NCBI GenBank assembly: GCA_012514775.1
Contig: JAAYZQ010000469.1
Span: forward strand, 1 to 24,062
DNA from: Anaerolineaceae bacterium
GTDB taxonomy: Bacteria; Chloroflexota; Anaerolineae; JAAYZQ01
DNA: 24,062 nucleotides
Direction of reading: 5' to 3'
The first letter of the stretch is position 1; each line of letters begins with the position of its first letter. Under the pieces are notes generated by a model. It saw nothing but the letters and a program-made list of their open reading frames with translations, had not been told where the DNA came from and ran no database searches. Made by a program: the position numbers and the translations under genes. This document shows, piece after piece, positions 6,876 through 14,210 of this stretch.

Positions 6876-8081
6876 ATGGATCTATTTGAGAAATGCGTCA
6901 ACTGGACCGACGCTCGCGAGCTCATGGCCAGCGGCTTCTATCCCTACTTTATGCCGCTGGACGATACCGAGGGCACAGAAGTTACGGTGGGCGACAAGAA
7001 GCTGGTGATGATCGGCTCCAACAACTACCTTGGGCTGACCACGCACCCGAAGGTCCGCGAGGCGGCCATCGACGCCACGCGCCGCTATGGCACGAGCTGC
7101 ACGGGGTCGCGGTTTCTAAACGGCACCCTGGCCTGGCACCTGGAGCTGGAACGGCGCCTGGCGGAATACGTGCAGAAAGAAGCGGCGCTGGTCTTTTCCA
7201 CGGGCTACCAGAGCAACCTGGGTGCCATCTCGGCCCTCATCGGACGCGGCGACACGGTCGTGACCGACAAGGACGATCACGCCAGCATCGTCGACGGCTG
7301 CCACCTGTCGTTCGGCACCATGAAGCGCTTCCGGCACAACGACATGGGCGATCTCGAGCGCGTCCTGGCCCAGATCCCCGAGAGTGCGGGCAAGCTGGTG
7401 GTCGTCGACGGCGTGTTCAGCATGGGGGGTGACATCGCCCCCCTACCCGAAATCGTTGCCCTGTGCAAGAAGTATGGCGCCCGCTTGATGGTCGACGATG
7501 CCCACTCCATCGGCGTACTCGGCGGCGGCCGGGGGACAGGCGTTCACCTGGGCTGCAACGACGACGTCGACCTCATCATGGGCACCTTTAGCAAGTCCTT
7601 TGCCTCGCTGGGAGGGTTCATCGCCGGCTCGGAGCCGGTCATCCACTACATCCAGCACCACGCCCGCTCGCTCATTTTTAGCGCCTCGATGCCTCCCGGC
7701 AACGTGGCCGCCGTGGCGGCGGCCCTGGAGGTAATGATCGAAGAGCCGGAGCGCATCACCCGCGTCAACGAGATCGGGCGCTGCATGCGCCAGGAGTTCC
7801 AGAGGCTGGGCTTCAATACCGGTCCCAGCCAGACGCCCATCATCCCGATCATCATCGGCGATCAGAATGCGACGTTCCTCACGTGGAAGATCCTCTTCGA
7901 GGAGGGGGTCTATACCAACCCGGTCATCCCGCCGGGCGTGCCGCCCAACCTGTCCCTGCTGCGCGCGAGCTACATGGCCACCCACACCGACTCGCAGATG
8001 CAGTTTGTCCTGGAAAAGTTCGAGAGGGTGGGCAAGATGCTGTCGCTGATCAACCCGTCTCAGTCGGTGGGCCGGGCATAG
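6876..8081 (+). CDS. Alpha-oxoamine synthase, serine palmitoyltransferase-like (PLP-dependent)
   Basis: 401 aa from ATG 6876, preceded by AAGGA five bases upstream; an in-frame ATG at 6861 has poorer spacing. This is a fold-type I PLP enzyme of the alpha-oxoamine synthase family, which condenses an amino acid with an acyl-CoA and releases CO2 and CoA. Visible are GSRFLNGTL, DHASIVDG (His135 stacking on PLP), VDDAHSIGV (Asp207 and His210) and GTFSKSFASLGGFIAG (Schiff-base Lys240). GSRFLNGTL, MGTFSKS and NPVIPPGVPP resemble Bacteroidetes serine palmitoyltransferase more than BioF, pointing to long-chain-base (sphingolipid-type) synthesis. Glycine C-acetyltransferase (Kbl) is the main alternative. 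No acyl carrier protein or ketoreductase is adjacent. The 3' end overlaps the convergent DUF881 gene by 22 bp. Confidence 0.88.
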   Translation: MDLFEKCVNWTDARELMASGFYPYFMPLDDTEGTEVTVGDKKLVMIGSNNYLGLTTHPKVREAAIDATRRYGTSCTGSRFLNGTLAWHLELERRLAEYVQKEAALVFSTGYQSNLGAISALIGRGDTVVTDKDDHASIVDGCHLSFGTMKRFRHNDMGDLERVLAQIPESAGKLVVVDGVFSMGGDIAPLPEIVALCKKYGARLMVDDAHSIGVLGGGRGTGVHLGCNDDVDLIMGTFSKSFASLGGFIAGSEPVIHYIQHHARSLIFSASMPPGNVAAVAAALEVMIEEPERITRVNEIGRCMRQEFQRLGFNTGPSQTPIIPIIIGDQNATFLTWKILFEEGVYTNPVIPPGVPPNLSLLRASYMATHTDSQMQFVLEKFERVGKMLSLINPSQSVGRA

Positions 8082-8737
8082 ACAAACTCGACGCCCTGCC
8101 TGTAAACGGGCAGGGTGAGCCTGTCGATCTCCTGGACCGTGATGACAATGGACGGATTGGCCGCGCGGAGGAGGGGAACAAGACCCCCCGGCCGCAGCAA
8201 GGCCGCCCGGAGGGTTTCGGGGTTGCCGATGGCCGACAGGTAGTAGGGGGCAGGCACAGGTTGCCCGTCTACCGTCACCTGCTCGCCGTCGGAGGCGATG
8301 GCCGACCAGGCGATGAGCCTCTGATCGTTGAGGGCCAGGGCTTCGGCCCCCGCGTTCCGCAGCTCGTTGATGAGGTCTTGCAGATCCAGGACGCTCACCG
8401 GGCCGACCACGGCAACCTGCACCCCCGGGCCCGAGACCGCCACCAGGCCGTTGGCCACGCGCAGTTGGTTCGCCTCGTCGACCAGCGACTGCACCACGGG
8501 CGCCGCCCCTTCTGTCCCGCGTAGCTCGGCGACATCTTCTTCCAGGGCCTTGATCTCGTTTCGCAGCCTGGCGTTGCCCACCACCAGCTCGGCCACCACG
8601 TAATCCCAGTCGTCACTGCTCGTCACGCGGGCAATGTCGTTCCGGGTGCGCAACTGGGCGACGACGAGCAAGCCCAGGATCAGGGAGATGGTCATCAGCG
8701 ACAATCGCGCGGTCCATGCCCGCCGTGGAGCCGTCAT
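8060..8737 (-). CDS. DUF881 family membrane-anchored protein (second of a tandem pair)
   Basis: 225 aa. A short cationic N-terminus leads into one membrane segment (about 12-30), then a coiled coil (about 45-75, ARLRNEIKALEEDVAEL), then the DUF881 core with VSGPGVQVAVVGPVSVLDLQDLINELRNAGAEALALNDQRL and YYLSAIGNPETLRAALL. DUF881 proteins (YlxW type) lie outside the membrane and often sit near cell-division genes in Gram-positives; the molecular role is unknown. It starts 4 bp after the upstream DUF881 gene, with a GGGGAG ribosome site. The stop overlaps the convergent oxoamine synthase gene. Confidence 0.88.
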   Translation of the reverse strand: MTAPRRAWTARLSLMTISLILGLLVVAQLRTRNDIARVTSSDDWDYVVAELVVGNARLRNEIKALEEDVAELRGTEGAAPVVQSLVDEANQLRVANGLVAVSGPGVQVAVVGPVSVLDLQDLINELRNAGAEALALNDQRLIAWSAIASDGEQVTVDGQPVPAPYYLSAIGNPETLRAALLRPGGLVPLLRAANPSIVITVQEIDRLTLPVYRQGVEFVYARPTD

Positions 8738-8741
8738 GTCC

Positions 8742-9476
8742 CTACTCCCCGGGCCGGGCGTACTCGGTCAAGAAGGCGCCCCGGTAGGCGGGCAACACGA
8801 GGCTGGCCTGGGCGTCGACGTCAAAGCGAAGGCTGTAGATGCGCTTTTTCTCCTTCAGGATCGGCAGGTAGGAGGGGTTCCGCAAATAGTCCTGCTGCAC
8901 GCGGGGGTTGCCGATGGCCCTGATGGCGTAGGGCGGCGACAGACGCGTGCTGTTGACCATCACCGTGCTGCCCACGCAATAGATCGACGAGCTGGCGACC
9001 AGCCGTTCGTCGTTGATGGCGATGGCCTCCGAGCCCGCCATCCACAACAGGTTGACAATGTCCCGCAGGTCCTGCTCGTGAATCAGGTAGGGGCTCGCGT
9101 CAGCGCCCGCGGGAGGGTTGGCGGCGCTGTCGTCAAGGATGATCCGCACGCCCGGCCCGTGCACTTCCGTCAGGCCGGCCAGGAGCTGCTGGCGCTCCAG
9201 CTCGGCCCGCAAGGCTTCCAGGCGGTCGCTTTCCGCCTCGGCCGCGCTCTGGCGCTCGCTCAGCTCCCTGCGCAGCGAGCCCAGCGTCTCCCGCAGGTCC
9301 CGCTGCTCGGTCTCCAACCGTTCGATGCTGAGATAGATGCGCTCCTCGCGGTCGTTGGCCTCGCCGGCGTGGGTGCCGGCCGGCACGCGCCAGCTCGTGG
9401 CCAGCAACAAGCCCACGGTCAGGCCGACGGCCAGCAGTGCCAGGTTGTTGCCATGTTTGCGTCGAAAGCGGGTCAT
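8742..9476 (-). CDS. DUF881 family membrane-anchored protein (first of a tandem pair)
   Basis: 244 aa. One membrane segment (about 10-28) is followed by a coiled coil (about 42-95, rich in Glu/Arg/Leu heptads). The DUF881 core shows VHGPGVRIILDD, DLRDIVNLLWMAGSEAIAINDERL and YAIRAIGNPRVQQDYLRN. It is clearly paralogous to the next gene downstream but diverged, so the duplication is old. It lies 12 bp after the lipoprotein gene and 4 bp before the second DUF881 gene, probably one operon. The start is the only ATG that keeps the membrane segment near the N-terminus; the ribosome site is weak. Confidence 0.88.
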   Translation of the reverse strand: MTRFRRKHGNNLALLAVGLTVGLLLATSWRVPAGTHAGEANDREERIYLSIERLETEQRDLRETLGSLRRELSERQSAAEAESDRLEALRAELERQQLLAGLTEVHGPGVRIILDDSAANPPAGADASPYLIHEQDLRDIVNLLWMAGSEAIAINDERLVASSSIYCVGSTVMVNSTRLSPPYAIRAIGNPRVQQDYLRNPSYLPILKEKKRIYSLRFDVDAQASLVLPAYRGAFLTEYARPGE

Positions 9477-9488
9477 GCGAAGAGCAGG

Positions 9489-10010
9489 CTACTCCCGGGA
9501 GATCCGCACGTCATAGACCTTGCTGTTGTCTCTCAGGTCCAACTCGCCGGGCACGGCATCCACGCTCACTTCCAACCGGTATGCCGAGTAGTACGGGATC
9601 TCTTGTAGGCGGGCAAACCGCACGATCTGAATTTCGCCGGGGGCAATGCTTGTAATGCTGGACTCTTGCGACAGGTCCAGTGCAGCATCACGGGGACTGG
9701 TCAACCTTGCGCGCACGGCCACGTCCCGCTCGGTGCTATCCCCCCTGTTCTCGATCACCACCAGCAGCGTGACCGACTGCCGCCTGATGATGAGCTGTTC
9801 GTACTGGAGGGGTGGGTCGAGCACGGCAGCCATGACAGCCAGGTTATGGTCCTCATCCCCCGACGAGATGGGACTGACAAACAGGCCTGGCGTCCCGGAC
9901 GGCACCGGTTCCACGACCTGTACTTCTGCACAGCCAGCGAGCAGGAGCAGGATCAACAGAAGTGCGCCGGCTATGCCGGGACGCCTGAAGCGCGCGAAAA
10001 TGGGCTTCAT
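9489..10010 (-). CDS. Lipoprotein with CARDB-like beta-sandwich domain
   Basis: 173 aa from ATG 10008-10010. The signal peptide ends in the lipobox LAGC with Cys27 as the lipidation site. The mature part (about 60-170) has SVTLLVVIENRGDSTERDVAVRARL and IAPGEIQIVRFARL, the pattern of a CARDB/DUF11-like beta-sandwich used for surface contacts. A longer in-frame ORF runs up to 10244, but it crosses a strong promoter (10066-10094), and AGGAGG lies about 10 nt before ATG 10010, so the short form is right. It heads the DUF881 operon, suggesting a shared cell-surface role. No enzymatic motif is seen. Confidence 0.85.
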   Translation of the reverse strand: MKPIFARFRRPGIAGALLLILLLLAGCAEVQVVEPVPSGTPGLFVSPISSGDEDHNLAVMAAVLDPPLQYEQLIIRRQSVTLLVVIENRGDSTERDVAVRARLTSPRDAALDLSQESSITSIAPGEIQIVRFARLQEIPYYSAYRLEVSVDAVPGELDLRDNSKVYDVRISRE

Positions 10011-10065
10011 CCTTCCGCCTCCTTGTTCCTTTCGATAGTCGGGGACATGCCCCAACCCTGTCTTC

Positions 10066-10094
10066 AATATACACCATGCAACCGCGTTTGTCAA
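10066..10094 (-). promoter_or_regulatory. Promoter of the lipoprotein-DUF881 operon
   Basis: Minus strand TTGACA (plus 10089-10094), 17-bp spacer, TATATT (plus 10066-10071), close to the sigma-70 consensus. Leader of about 50 nt to ATG 10010. It diverges from the lepB promoter. Confidence 0.8.
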
Positions 10095-10149
10095 GCGAAT
10101 TGTGCCAATCCCGGCCACTCGGGCACCCCTTCCGCTTGCGCGGGTCGGC

Positions 10150-10178
10150 TTGCCATGCGCTGCGAGTTGCGCTATAAT
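10150..10178 (+). promoter_or_regulatory. Promoter of lepB and probably of the BMC operon
   Basis: TTGCCA (10150-10155), 17-bp spacer, TATAAT (10173-10178, perfect). Leader about 75 nt to ATG 10258. I find no comparable promoter between lepB and the aldehyde dehydrogenase gene, so this may drive the whole microcompartment operon. Confidence 0.78.
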
Positions 10179-10257
10179 TCGAGCACGTCTCGCCAGAACC
10201 TGCCCGCCGCGCGGGCAGCCTTTGCGAGGCCTTGACCCAGGCACGTAAGGATCAGAG

Positions 10258-10815
10258 ATGACAGCCGACCAAGAAAACAGGCCGCGGGAACGATCTGCTA
10301 TCCGGGAGATCGTAGAGACCGTCGTCTTTACCCTGCTAATCTATGTTCTGGTTCGCACCTTCCTGTTCGAGAACTATCGCGTTGTCGGGCAGAGCATGGT
10401 GCCTTCCCTGCAGAACAACCAGTTCCTGGTGGTCAGCAAGCTCGACTATCGGCTGCACGAGCCGCGGCGCGGCGACATCATTGTCTTTCGCGACCCCTTT
10501 GATCCGGAACGAAAGCTCATCAAGCGCATCATCGGCCTGCCGGGCGAAATCGTAGAGGTCCAGAGAGGCGAGGTGTTGGTAGACCATCAGCGCCTCAGCG
10601 AACCCTATATCTCCGACCTGGGCCGCTACAACCAGTCGCTGACAATGATCCCTGACGGCCAATATTACGTCCTGGGCGACAACCGCAACAATTCCAGCGA
10701 CTCGCACACCTGGGGCCTGCTGGCCGGGGACAAGATCGTGGGCAAGGCATTGCTGTGTTATTGGCCTCCCGAAGAGTGGGGGCTGCTGCCCACGGCGGTG
10801 TACGCCAACCCGTGA
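10258..10815 (+). CDS. lepB: Signal peptidase I
   Basis: 185 aa, full length for a compact bacterial type I signal peptidase, which cuts signal peptides from exported proteins at the outer face of the membrane. A single N-terminal membrane helix (about 18-37) leads to the catalytic Ser46 in GQSMVPSL. The general-base Lys89 is in KRIIGLPGE, and the GDNRNNSSDSHTWG box is near residues 140-153. The start has an AAGGA site. The next gene, the BMC isomerase, begins 19 bp after its stop with no promoter or terminator in between, so lepB appears to lead the microcompartment operon. That is unlikely to be functional coupling and more likely shared transcription. Confidence 0.96.
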   Translation: MTADQENRPRERSAIREIVETVVFTLLIYVLVRTFLFENYRVVGQSMVPSLQNNQFLVVSKLDYRLHEPRRGDIIVFRDPFDPERKLIKRIIGLPGEIVEVQRGEVLVDHQRLSEPYISDLGRYNQSLTMIPDGQYYVLGDNRNNSSDSHTWGLLAGDKIVGKALLCYWPPEEWGLLPTAVYANP

Positions 10816-10834
10816 GAGGCGGCACAGAACAGCC

Positions 10835-11566
10835 ATGAGCGATCCCGAAGAACAGGTCAGGAGCATCGTCCGGCGTGTCTTGATGCGCACCCTGGGGCTC
10901 GAATCGAGCGCCGGGGCCGGGGCAGCCGAGCGCCGGCAAACAATCACCGAGGCAGATCTGCTGGGACTGGGCCGTGGCGAAAGCCTGGTGGTCCCGGCCG
11001 ACGCCGTGGTCACGCCCCTGGCCCGCGACGCGGCCCTCGACCGGGGGATCAGGCTGGTGGAAGAGCGGGCCCCGGAAGAGTCCGCGCTCGCCGCGCGCCA
11101 CAAGCCGGCGACGCGCACGGTGGCCCTGGGCTCGGATCATGGCGGCTTTGCCATGAAAGAAGATCTGAAAGCCTACCTGGGCGAGCTGGGCTACGACGTC
11201 GTCGACTGCGGAACCCACAGCACCGCCGCCGTCGATTATCCCGACCTGGCCTACGCCGTCGCGCGCCTGGTGTCGGAGGGGCGTGCCTGGCGGGGCATCG
11301 TGGTCGACGGCGCGGGCATCGGGTCGTGCATGGCCGCCAACAAGGTTCCCGGCGTGCGCGCCGCCCTGTGCTACGATCATGCCACGGCGGTGAACTCCAG
11401 GGAGCACAACGACGCCAACGTCCTGACGCTGGGCGGCACGCTCCTGGGCCCGGGCCTTGCCCGGCAAGTGGTCAAGGTCTGGCTCGAGACCGAGTTTGGC
11501 GGAGGCCGCCACGCCCGGCGCGTGGACAAGATCATGCAGATCGAGCGGCGTTTCCTGCGCCCGTGA
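10835..11566 (+). CDS. rpiB: RpiB/LacAB-family sugar-phosphate isomerase with BMC-type N-terminal extension
   Basis: 243 aa, about 90 residues longer than free RpiB. Residues 1-22 ([17 protein letters not shown]) form an amphipathic helix like a BMC encapsulation peptide. Next comes an ITEADLLGL...[17 protein letters not shown] segment (about 36-78) resembling the N-terminus of EutT-type BMC proteins. The RpiB domain follows from about 95: [46 protein letters not shown]. RpiB interconverts aldose and ketose 5-phosphates. Where most RpiB proteins have the catalytic Cys (CGTG), this one has Asp158 (DGAG), with a Cys at 165, so the substrate or mechanism may differ. It is the first BMC-specific gene. 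The ribosome site is weak, suggesting coupling to lepB. Confidence 0.9.
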   Translation: MSDPEEQVRSIVRRVLMRTLGLESSAGAGAAERRQTITEADLLGLGRGESLVVPADAVVTPLARDAALDRGIRLVEERAPEESALAARHKPATRTVALGSDHGGFAMKEDLKAYLGELGYDVVDCGTHSTAAVDYPDLAYAVARLVSEGRAWRGIVVDGAGIGSCMAANKVPGVRAALCYDHATAVNSREHNDANVLTLGGTLLGPGLARQVVKVWLETEFGGGRHARRVDKIMQIERRFLRP

Positions 11567-11591
11567 GCAGCCTGGCGGAAAAGAGGTACCC

Positions 11592-12476
11592 GTGAAACTG
11601 GACGAAACGACCATCGAGAGACTGGTCGAGCAGATCACGCGGGAGGTATTGATCCTCCTCAAGGAAGAAGAGACGCGCATCCAACTGGGTGACGACGGGG
11701 TGGCCTGCACCGACTGCGTGGGTGCCTGCGTGACCAAGTGCCACGACAAGATCCAGGAGGTGGTGGACGCCGGGGCTTCGCGCCTGACGACCACCCTGGG
11801 CAACGCCCAGGTGGGCCCGGAGATTGCGGGGATGATCGATCATACCCTCCTCAAGCCCGACGCCACGCAGGAACAGATCGCGCAGCTCTGTTACGAGGCG
11901 CGCAAGTACAACTTTGCCGCGGTGTGCGTCAACCCCACCTACGTGAAGCTGTGCGCCCAACTGCTAAAGGACTCGCCGGTGCACGTCTGCACCGTCGTCG
12001 GCTTTCCCCTGGGGGCCACGCCCCCCGAGGTCAAGGCCTACGAGGCACAGAAAGCCATCGACGACGGGGCCAGCGAAATAGACATGGTGATCAACATCGG
12101 CGCCCTGAAGTCAAAGGACTATGGCCACGTCGAGCGAGACATAGCCACCGTGGCCCGCAGCACCCACGCCGGGGGTGCGATCCTGAAGGTGATCATCGAG
12201 GCCGCGCTGTTGACCGACGAGGAAAAGGTCATTGCCTGCCAACTGGCCAAGGCCGCCGGCGCGGACTATGTCAAGACGAGCACCGGCTTCGGGCCGGGCG
12301 GTGCGACCGCGCAGGACGTGGCGCTGATGCGCCTCGCCGTCGGTCCGGAGCTGGGGGTAAAGGCCGCCGGGGGCATCCGTAACCTGGAGGACGCCCGGGC
12401 CATGGTGGCGGCAGGCGCGACGCGCATCGGCGCCAGCGCCGGGGTCAAGATCGTGCAACAGGCCAGCGGGGCCTGA
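11592..12476 (+). CDS. deoC: Deoxyribose-phosphate aldolase with encapsulation peptide and Cys cluster
   Basis: 294 aa from GTG 11592, about 70 residues longer than ordinary DeoC at the N-terminus. Residues 5-24 ([20 protein letters not shown]) are a predicted encapsulation helix. A cluster Cys39/42/46/50 ([12 protein letters not shown]) follows, then the TIM barrel from about 75 with [27 protein letters not shown] and [15 protein letters not shown]. The Schiff-base Lys is residue 228. The reaction is 2-deoxyribose 5-phosphate to glyceraldehyde 3-phosphate plus acetaldehyde; the volatile aldehyde explains a shell. The gene follows the isomerase by 25 bp. An upstream in-frame extension to 11457 overlaps rpiB and is rejected. 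No close Shine-Dalgarno beyond AAGAGG was seen. Confidence 0.95.
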   Translation: MKLDETTIERLVEQITREVLILLKEEETRIQLGDDGVACTDCVGACVTKCHDKIQEVVDAGASRLTTTLGNAQVGPEIAGMIDHTLLKPDATQEQIAQLCYEARKYNFAAVCVNPTYVKLCAQLLKDSPVHVCTVVGFPLGATPPEVKAYEAQKAIDDGASEIDMVINIGALKSKDYGHVERDIATVARSTHAGGAILKVIIEAALLTDEEKVIACQLAKAAGADYVKTSTGFGPGGATAQDVALMRLAVGPELGVKAAGGIRNLEDARAMVAAGATRIGASAGVKIVQQASGA

Positions 12477-12482
12477 AGGAGG
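12476..12482 (+). promoter_or_regulatory. Ribosome binding site deciding the TTG start of the BMC-T gene
   Basis: AAGGAGG overlaps the deoC stop codon and lies 7 nt before TTG 12490. This supports TTG initiation and tight coupling to deoC. Confidence 0.75.
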
Positions 12483-12489
12483 AGAGAAC

Positions 12490-13128
12490 TTGAGCGTCGA
12501 CCTGCGTTCCTATGTATTTCTGGATAGCCTGCAGCCGCAAATGGCTGCCTTTATCGGCTCTACCGCCCGGGGATTTTTGCCGCTGGCCGGCGATGCGTCG
12601 CTGTGGGTCGAGATCTCGCCCGGCATCGAGATCAACCGCATCACCGACGTGGCCCTCAAGGCCACCAACGTGCGGCCCGCCGTCCAGATCGTGGAGCGCC
12701 TCTTTGGCGTCCTGGAGGTGCACTCGGCCGACCAGGCCGAAGTGCGGGCCGCGGGCGCGGCCATCCTGGAGGCCCTGGGGGTGCGCGCCGAAGAGCGCCG
12801 CAAGCCGGGCATCCATTCCAGCCAGATCATCCGCCGCGTCGACGCCCACCAGACACAGCTCATCAACCGCAACCGCGACGGCATGATGCTCATCGCCGAC
12901 CAGACGCTCTATATCATGGAGATCGAGCCGGCGGCCTATGCCGTGCTGGCCGCCAACGAGGCGGAAAAGGCGGCCCAGATCAACATCGTCGACGTGCGGC
13001 CCTTTGGCAGCTTTGGCCGCGTCTACCTCGGCGGCGAAGAACGCGACATCATGGCCGGTTACAGCGCCGCCGTACAGGCCATCGAGGACATCACCGGGCG
13101 GGTAGTAGAGAGCAAACGCAAGGATTAA
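12490..13128 (+). CDS. BMC-T shell protein (tandem BMC domains)
   Basis: 212 aa with two BMC folds, the size of a trimeric pseudo-hexameric shell protein. The first half has [32 protein letters not shown]. The second has [29 protein letters not shown] and ends [12 protein letters not shown], the classic BMC (Pfam BMC) pattern. It would form facets of the compartment and may carry the larger, possibly gated, pore used for bulky substrates or cofactors. The TTG start at 12490 is set by the AAGGAGG at 12476. It follows deoC by 13 bp and precedes BMC-H by 29 bp. It is not the PduB or EutL sequence type; it looks closest to BMC-T proteins of aldolase-type compartments (from memory, not searched). 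Confidence 0.9.
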   Translation: MSVDLRSYVFLDSLQPQMAAFIGSTARGFLPLAGDASLWVEISPGIEINRITDVALKATNVRPAVQIVERLFGVLEVHSADQAEVRAAGAAILEALGVRAEERRKPGIHSSQIIRRVDAHQTQLINRNRDGMMLIADQTLYIMEIEPAAYAVLAANEAEKAAQINIVDVRPFGSFGRVYLGGEERDIMAGYSAAVQAIEDITGRVVESKRKD

Positions 13129-13157
13129 GTAGCTCACTCGTAAGGAGGAAACAGGCA

Positions 13158-13463
13158 ATGGCAGAAGCATTGGGCATGATCGAAACACGGGGGTTTGCGG
13201 CAATGGTCGAGGCGGCCGATGCCATGGTCAAGGCGGCCAAGGTCGAGCTCGTGTCCTACGAAAAGATCGGCGGCGGCTATTGCACCGCCGTGGTGCGCGG
13301 CGACGTGGCAGCCTGCAAGGCCGCCGTCGAAGCGGGTGTCCGCGGCGCGGAAAAGGTCGGAGAGGTGGTCTCGGTCCACGTCATCCCCCGGCCCCACGCC
13401 AACATCGACGTGGTCCTGCCCCTGGGGCGCCACGATCAGGTCCTCAAGGAAATGGGAGAATAG
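13158..13463 (+). CDS. BMC-H hexameric shell protein
   Basis: 101 aa, the standard single BMC domain. [59 protein letters not shown] is unmistakable and closely resembles the Haliangium ochraceum BMC-H as I remember it. The pore loop is GGGY (residues 38-41), instead of the GSG-type loop of many Pdu/Eut hexamers. It should be the major facet tile. AAGGAGG at 13142-13148 precedes ATG 13158, the strongest ribosome site in the operon, in keeping with the high copy number needed. It is the only BMC-H gene in the window. Confidence 0.97.
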   Translation: MAEALGMIETRGFAAMVEAADAMVKAAKVELVSYEKIGGGYCTAVVRGDVAACKAAVEAGVRGAEKVGEVVSVHVIPRPHANIDVVLPLGRHDQVLKEMGE

Positions 13464-13486
13464 GAGAACGGGACAGGGGCACCGGC

Positions 13487-14185
13487 ATGGAGATCGTTCC
13501 CGGCCTGCACTGGGTGGAGCGCATCTGGGACACCAAGGTGTATCTTCTCCTCGACGGAGAGGACGCCATCGTCGTCGACGCGGCGATGCCCGGCCGCGCC
13601 CCCGCCGTCCTGCAGCACCTGGAATCGCTGGGCCGCCCGCCATCGGCCATCAAGGAGATCTGGCTGACCCACGGCGACATCGACCACATGGGCAGCACTG
13701 CCGCTCTGCAGGAGGCCTCGGGTGCCCGCGTGGTGGCCCACGAAGCCGACGTGCCCCTCATCGAAGGACAGGCGGATCGCGCCCTGGGGCCCGTGCTCCT
13801 GGCCGCCCCGGCGCAGCGTCTCTTTAACGGAGCCGTGAACCACCTGCTGCGCTACCGCCCGGCCAGGGTGGAACGCACCGTGCGGGATGGCGACCACCTG
13901 GGCGACTGGCAGGTGATCCACGTCCCCGGGCACACGGCGGGCAGCGCCTGCTTTTATCACCCGGGGCGCCGGATTGCCATCGTGGGCGATGCCCTGAACC
14001 ACCGCCGGGGACGCCTGGGCGCGCCACCCCTCACCTTTTCGGTGGACATGGCGCAGGCCTACGCTTCCATCCGGCGCCTGGCGGACCTCGACATCGAGAT
14101 CTGCTGCTTTGGCCACGGCCCGCCGCTCCTGGCGGGAGTCCGGCAGAGGATCCGGGCCATGGCTGATAGCCTGCCCCGGCCCTAG
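13487..14185 (+). CDS. Metallo-beta-lactamase-fold hydrolase embedded in the BMC operon
   Basis: 232 aa. MBL-fold features are GLHWVERIWDTKVYLLLDGEDAIVVDAAMPG, the metal motif THGDIDHMG (His62, Asp64, Asp66, His67), VPGHTAGS (His149), VGDAL (Asp168) and a last FGHGPPL. The second His of the usual HxHxDH is Asp, a variant seen in several MBL subfamilies, so activity is still likely. The substrate is unknown; glyoxalase II-like thioester or lactone hydrolysis is typical of the fold. No encapsulation helix is visible, so it may act outside the shell. It lies between BMC-H (23-bp gap) and BMC-P (25-bp gap), so it belongs to the operon. Upstream reading frame back to 13280 overlaps BMC-H and is rejected. 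Confidence 0.9.
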   Translation: MEIVPGLHWVERIWDTKVYLLLDGEDAIVVDAAMPGRAPAVLQHLESLGRPPSAIKEIWLTHGDIDHMGSTAALQEASGARVVAHEADVPLIEGQADRALGPVLLAAPAQRLFNGAVNHLLRYRPARVERTVRDGDHLGDWQVIHVPGHTAGSACFYHPGRRIAIVGDALNHRRGRLGAPPLTFSVDMAQAYASIRRLADLDIEICCFGHGPPLLAGVRQRIRAMADSLPRP

Positions 14186-14210
14186 CCGGCGAGCAGTTGG
14201 AGAGAGAACC

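Noticed and set aside
11306..11308. Loss of the RpiB catalytic Cys as a sign of a pseudogene
   Set aside because: The frame is intact, the surrounding motifs are kept, and the gene sits tightly in an operon; a functional variant is more likely.
13673..13690. Broken metal site in the MBL hydrolase because the second His of HxHxDH is Asp
   Set aside because: HxDxDH is a natural variant within the fold, and the other metal ligands (His149, Asp168) are present.
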